Assembly: GCA_050293885.1 (NCBI GenBank)
Contig: JBNKNO010000005.1
Span: forward strand, 1 to 64,000
Origin: Nitrogeniibacter sp050293885
GTDB taxonomy: Bacteria > Pseudomonadota > Gammaproteobacteria > Burkholderiales > Rhodocyclaceae
DNA: 64,000 nucleotides
Direction: 5' to 3'
Part shown: in pieces, positions 60,308 to 64,000 of the stretch
How positions within the stretch are numbered: position 1 is the first letter of the stretch
How the letters are laid out: every line of letters begins with the position of its first letter
Notes under the pieces: generated by a model
Database searches by the model: none
Told to the model about the DNA's origin: nothing
The model's input: the letters and a program-made list of their open reading frames with translations, nothing else
Made by a program: the position numbers and the translations under genes

Positions 60308-62434
60308 CTAGGCCCCGGACTCCCGACACAACTGATTCACCTGCCGCCCCCATGGCGAGGCAGGCTCGGCCATCCACACCGCACGGTGGAGCTGCACCAG
60401 TCCTTCACCGTCGTCGATGAGCCAGCTACGCTCGGCAACCGACAAACCGCGCGCGCCTTGGGCAAGCGCCTTGCTCACCAGCGCCTCGCGCTTGTCGACC
60501 CGCGCCGGAATATCGCGACGCTTGCGCGCCAATCCTCGATGAAATCCGAAACGCGCCGGATCGATCACCGCCGCCTCGAACGCACCGAGTTTCGACACCT
60601 CGCGCAGGGGCGGCGCTTGGATCAGCGCCTCGACAACAGGAGGGGGTGTCGACTCCTCCGGCGTCAGCAGAATGCCGCGGGCGCGCCAGCGACTGCCGAC
60701 CGAGAAACGGCTCAGCCACACCGACAGCGGCGCGGCCAGCAACAAGGGAATGGCGATCGGCAACGACCAATAGAAGAACAGCGGCTGCAGCCAGTAGGCA
60801 AACCCCGCCCACGCCATTGCCAGCAAGGCGCCGGGCGCGTGGTGTAGCCACGCGTCGCGCCAGGCTTCTTCTTCCGTGCGGTTCTGGCCGGCCCAGCGCA
60901 CCTTGAGATTGAACAGGGTCACGATCACGTAGCGGGTATGACTGAGCATGCGGATAGGGGCCAACAGCATCGACACGACCATCTCGACGAGCATGCCGAC
61001 GGCGACCGAGAATACGCCCCCCATCTGGCGACGGCGCTCACCATCGAACAGCAGATCGAACAAGGCGAGCAACTTCGGCGCGAACAGCACGAACAGGGTG
61101 CTGAACGCCAGGCGGACCGCCCATTCCGGCTGCCATTCCGGCCACACCGGGAACGGGCTGTAGGGGTCGGGAAAATACTCGATGGGCTGCAGGGTGAACT
61201 GCGCCAGTTCCAAGGTGATCAACACCAGATAGCCGAACCACAGCGCGGAGGCCACGTAGGCCATGATGCCATTGGCGAACGCGGCCCGATGTGCGCTCGA
61301 GATGCCGCGCCGGAACAGGAAGTACAGGTGCTGAAGATTGCCGTGGGCCCAGCGCCGGTCACGCTCCAGCTCATCACCCAGGGTGGGCGGCGACTCTTCG
61401 TAGCTCCCTTCGATACTTGCGTCGAGCCACACTTCATACCCGGCGCGCCACATGCAGGCGGCCTCGACGAAATCATGGCTGAGCACCGACCCGCGCAGGA
61501 ATCCCCAGCCACGCAGATGCGGCAGACCGCAATTCGCCATGAAGGCGTCGACGCGAATGACGGCGTTGTGCCCCCAGAACACGGCCTCGCCGAGCTGCAG
61601 CGCGGCCAGTCCGTCGGTAAACAGCGGCCCGTACAAGCGGTTGGCAAACTGCTGGATGCGGGCGTGGGCCGAGACCGAGTTGATGAGCGCCGGCGACGTT
61701 TGCAGGATGCCGATCTTGTCGTCGGCCTGCATGATGCGCACCATGCGCACCAGGCTCTCGCCGCTCATCACGCTGTCCGCATCCATCACGATCATGTAGC
61801 GAAAATTGCGTCCCCAACGACGCAGAAAATCGGCGACGTTGCCGGTCTTGCGATTGAGGTTGAGCACGCGGCGGCGATAGTGAATACGCGCGGCCGGCCC
61901 GAGCCGTTCGCGCAGGGTCTTGCACGCTTCACGCTCGGCCAGCCAGATGGCCGGATCGCGGCTGTCGGACAGGACGAAGAATTCGAAGTGCCCGATCTGG
62001 CCGGTGCGCTCGAGATCAAGCCAGGTGCTGTAGAGCCCCGAGAGCGTGCGCTGCACATCTTCGTGGTAGATGGGATAGACCACGGCGGTGGGTGCCAGTG
62101 GCAGGTTGCCGATCTTCTCCGGCGCCAAGCGGCGCATCGGACTGTGCGGGTCGCCCCCCAGGCGGCGCCAGAAGAACCCCGTCACCGCCATCCAGAAACC
62201 CGCCGAGATCCAGCCAAAGAGAATGGCGGAGACCAACACGATGGCTTTTTCGATCAAGGTACTGCCGTGGTAGGGCAACACCGCCAGCACGGCGAAACAG
62301 GCGCCGATGGTTTGCGCGGCCACCAGCGCGCCAAACAGCGTGCGACGACGATAGGCCGCAAAGCGCCATGGCCGCCCGGCGCGCGTGCGCGGGCGTGCCG
62401 CCGTCACGTTGAGGGGGTGTACGTCGGCTTTCAT
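60308..62434 (-). CDS. opgH: Glucans biosynthesis glucosyltransferase H
   Basis: The protein has 708 residues. It polymerises UDP-glucose into osmoregulated periplasmic glucan across the inner membrane. The GT2 domain shows the DxD in VMDADSVMSGESLVRM, HNAVIRVDAFM and the QxxRW-like DRRWAHGNLQH. Membrane helices lie at about 40-60 and 65-90, and several more after the catalytic domain (about 400-560). The start ATG at 62432-62434 (complement) gives MKADVHPLN. It overlaps the small upstream gene by 4 bases. Confidence 0.95.
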   Translation of the reverse strand: MKADVHPLNVTAARPRTRAGRPWRFAAYRRRTLFGALVAAQTIGACFAVLAVLPYHGSTLIEKAIVLVSAILFGWISAGFWMAVTGFFWRRLGGDPHSPMRRLAPEKIGNLPLAPTAVVYPIYHEDVQRTLSGLYSTWLDLERTGQIGHFEFFVLSDSRDPAIWLAEREACKTLRERLGPAARIHYRRRVLNLNRKTGNVADFLRRWGRNFRYMIVMDADSVMSGESLVRMVRIMQADDKIGILQTSPALINSVSAHARIQQFANRLYGPLFTDGLAALQLGEAVFWGHNAVIRVDAFMANCGLPHLRGWGFLRGSVLSHDFVEAACMWRAGYEVWLDASIEGSYEESPPTLGDELERDRRWAHGNLQHLYFLFRRGISSAHRAAFANGIMAYVASALWFGYLVLITLELAQFTLQPIEYFPDPYSPFPVWPEWQPEWAVRLAFSTLFVLFAPKLLALFDLLFDGERRRQMGGVFSVAVGMLVEMVVSMLLAPIRMLSHTRYVIVTLFNLKVRWAGQNRTEEEAWRDAWLHHAPGALLAMAWAGFAYWLQPLFFYWSLPIAIPLLLAAPLSVWLSRFSVGSRWRARGILLTPEESTPPPVVEALIQAPPLREVSKLGAFEAAVIDPARFGFHRGLARKRRDIPARVDKREALVSKALAQGARGLSVAERSWLIDDGEGLVQLHRAVWMAEPASPWGRQVNQLCRESGA

Positions 62435-62727
62435 GAACGACGCGCGCCGCCGAATCGCGCATAGCCGATGGAGCCACGCACGGGCGCGGGCGCGCGCATC
62501 GGCGCGTCCGCCTGGGCGTTCTGGGTCGCAACACCATCGGCCATCAGTTGCTGCCATAGCGATGCCACCAGCTCGGCCGGCGGCGCGTCCTGCACCATGG
62601 CCTCGGCCAAGGCCCCCGCCAAGGTCTGCACGTGCCGGCAACAGTCGGCCTCGCTGGCGCCCGACAGACGAAGATAACTGTACGCCCGCTCGATCAACTG
62701 CAGACAGGGCACGGTGGGCGTGCTCAT
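62431..62727 (-). CDS. Small protein between opgG and opgH, unknown function
   Basis: The protein has 98 residues. It starts MSTPTVPCLQLIERAYSYLR and is helical, with a Cys pair (ADCCRHVQTL) and an Ala/Pro/Arg-rich end (DAPMRAPAPVRGSIG). No domain is recognised. Overlaps of 4 bases on both sides place it firmly in the opg operon, so it probably acts with glucan synthesis or its control. Confidence 0.75.
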   Translation of the reverse strand: MSTPTVPCLQLIERAYSYLRLSGASEADCCRHVQTLAGALAEAMVQDAPPAELVASLWQQLMADGVATQNAQADAPMRAPAPVRGSIGYARFGGARRS

Positions 62728-63906
62728 GGCTTGTCTCCGAAAATGGTATTGGGCTCCGGCAAGGTGTAGGTCCACGTTTCGGTCACGGGCTTGCCATCGA
62801 TACCCAGCGCCGCGCGCAGCGCCAGCGGCTTGCCCTCGCCGGGACGCGCCAGGATGGACAGTCGCCACACCTTGCTGTCTTCCAGATAGCTGAGAAACTG
62901 TTCGAGCAGGACACCGCCCTCCTGTGCCGACACATCGGCGACCGGCTGTACGTCGTCGCTGATCCGGGTGAGCGCTTCGCCGGCAAAATCGATGACGAAG
63001 CGATATGCCCGCCCCTTGCCGTTTCCACCCAGCTCCTCGCCGCGTCCGACAAAGGTGTTGATCACGCGGGCGGGCGCACTCCGGTCGATATCCGGCCCGC
63101 CGAAGCTGATCCGGTATTCCAGCTCGAACCGGCGCCCGGCGTCGACGGGCCCGGTCGGCGCCCAGAAGGCGACCACGTTGTCGTTGGTGGCGTCGCGCGA
63201 GGGGATTTCGATCAGCATGATGCGCCCCTTGCCCCAATCGCCGCGCGGACTGATCCAGGCGCTCGGACGGCGATCGAACCACGCCTCGCTGTCCTGAAAA
63301 CTGTCAAAGCGGGTATCTCGCTGCAACAGCCCGAACCCCTTCACGCCATTCACGCTGAAGGCTTGCATGTGCAGCGCCTTGGGGTTGAGCAATGGATTCC
63401 ACAACCACTCGCCGGTGCCGTTCTGGATCAGCAGACCGTCCGAGCTATGCACCTCCGGCCGCCATTGACCGACCGGTCGCGAGGTATTCTCGCCATACAG
63501 GAACATGCTGGTGAGTGGCGCGAACCCGACCAGTTCGACACGATCGCGCACAAACAGCACCGCCGAGACATCGACGCGCGTGGGCGCACCGGGATAGACG
63601 CTGAACTGGTAGGCGCCGGTCACCCGCTTGCTGTCGAGCAAGGCATAGAAACGCATCGCCTCTGCCTGCTTGGCAGGTCGCTCCAGCCAGTACTCGACAA
63701 AATCGGGAAACTCCTCGCCCGACATCAAACCCGTATCGAGCGCCAACCCGCGTGCGGCCAGACCGAATTCGTTCCCCTTGCCCACGCCGCGAAAATAGCT
63801 CGCACCGGCAAAGGTGAGCACCGGCTCGCGCATCGAGCGCCGATTGAGCGGAAAGGCCAGCTTGAAGCCGGCAAAACCGAGATTGGCCGGCAGCCGTCGC
63901 GCCAGG
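62724..63906 (-). CDS. opgG: Glucans biosynthesis protein G, N-terminus cut by window gap
   Basis: About 394 residues are visible up to the N run. The protein is periplasmic and modifies or branches the glucan made by OpgH. Family motifs are FAGASYFRGVGKGNEFGLAA, SMFLYGENTSRP, EVHSSDGLLI and GEWLWNPL. The last residues (TWTYTLPEPNTIFGDKP) are normal. The missing N-terminus should contain a signal peptide and about 100 residues, mostly outside the window or under the Ns. It is the first gene of the opgG-orf-opgH operon. Confidence 0.93.
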
Positions 63907-64000
63907 NNNNNNNNNNNNNNNNNNNNNNNNNNNNNNNNNNNNNNNNNNNNNNNNNNNNNNNNNNNNNNNNNNNNNNNNNNNNNNNNNNNNNNNNNNNNNN
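63907..64000. other. Assembly gap at the window end (94 N or more)
   Basis: Ns run to the end of the window and hide the upstream part of opgG and its promoter. Confidence 0.99.

Overview
The window is high-GC, densely packed bacterial chromosome. It looks like a betaproteobacterium close to Rhodocyclales (Thauera/Azoarcus-like). This is inferred from the ilvB-ilvN-ilvC-psd-pssA-leuA and rpsP-rimM-trmD-rplS blocks, the sigma factor/DUF3619/DUF3106/RDD operon and the nor accessory genes of a denitrifier; no search was run. Four N runs (5668-5766, 54933-55168, 59618-59722, 63907-64000) interrupt a HAD phosphatase, a YihY-type membrane protein, trmD and opgG.

Layout. 1-870: the 3' end of tmRNA, a 53-residue membrane ORF behind a strong promoter with a perfect LexA-type box, and tRNA-fMet and tRNA-Thr on the minus strand. 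948-5104: a hybrid sensor kinase with its NarL-type regulator, then a diguanylate cyclase. 5105-6076: a HAD phosphatase between repeats, including a 170-bp palindromic element. 6077-23476: a sugar and glycosylation island with three CDP-3,6-dideoxyhexose enzymes, an RmlC-like epimerase, an SDR, two FkbM methyltransferases, two radical SAM enzymes, a GT-B glycosyltransferase and a 2228-residue multi-domain glycosyltransferase.

23755-30817: late flagellar genes (fliC, flaG, fliD, fliS, a fliT-like gene, a fliK-like gene, an FlhB C-domain-like gene, ycgR) and a second diguanylate cyclase. fliC has a sigma-28 type promoter. The sugar island ends right at fliC, so the most economical reading is that it builds and attaches an unusual glycan to flagellin, although an O-antigen role is not excluded. 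30874-32511: a chemoreceptor, also with a sigma-28 type promoter.

32756-37748: norE, norF, norQ, two membrane or Fe-S proteins and norD, behind an FNR/Dnr-type box but without norCB. 37777-46659: a small secreted protein, an EF-G paralogue, an AT-richer orphan gene, a phosphonate-type ABC transporter and a sigma-factor operon. 46751-53410: branched-chain amino acid and phospholipid synthesis. 53461-57238: DUF2069, WrbA, YihY and a large PilZ-like protein. 57383-60241: pyrF and the S16-RimM-TrmD-L19 operon. 60308-64000: opgG-orf-opgH for osmoregulated periplasmic glucan.

Cyclic-di-GMP signalling recurs (two GGDEF proteins, YcgR, a PilZ-like protein), in keeping with a motile organism that switches lifestyle.
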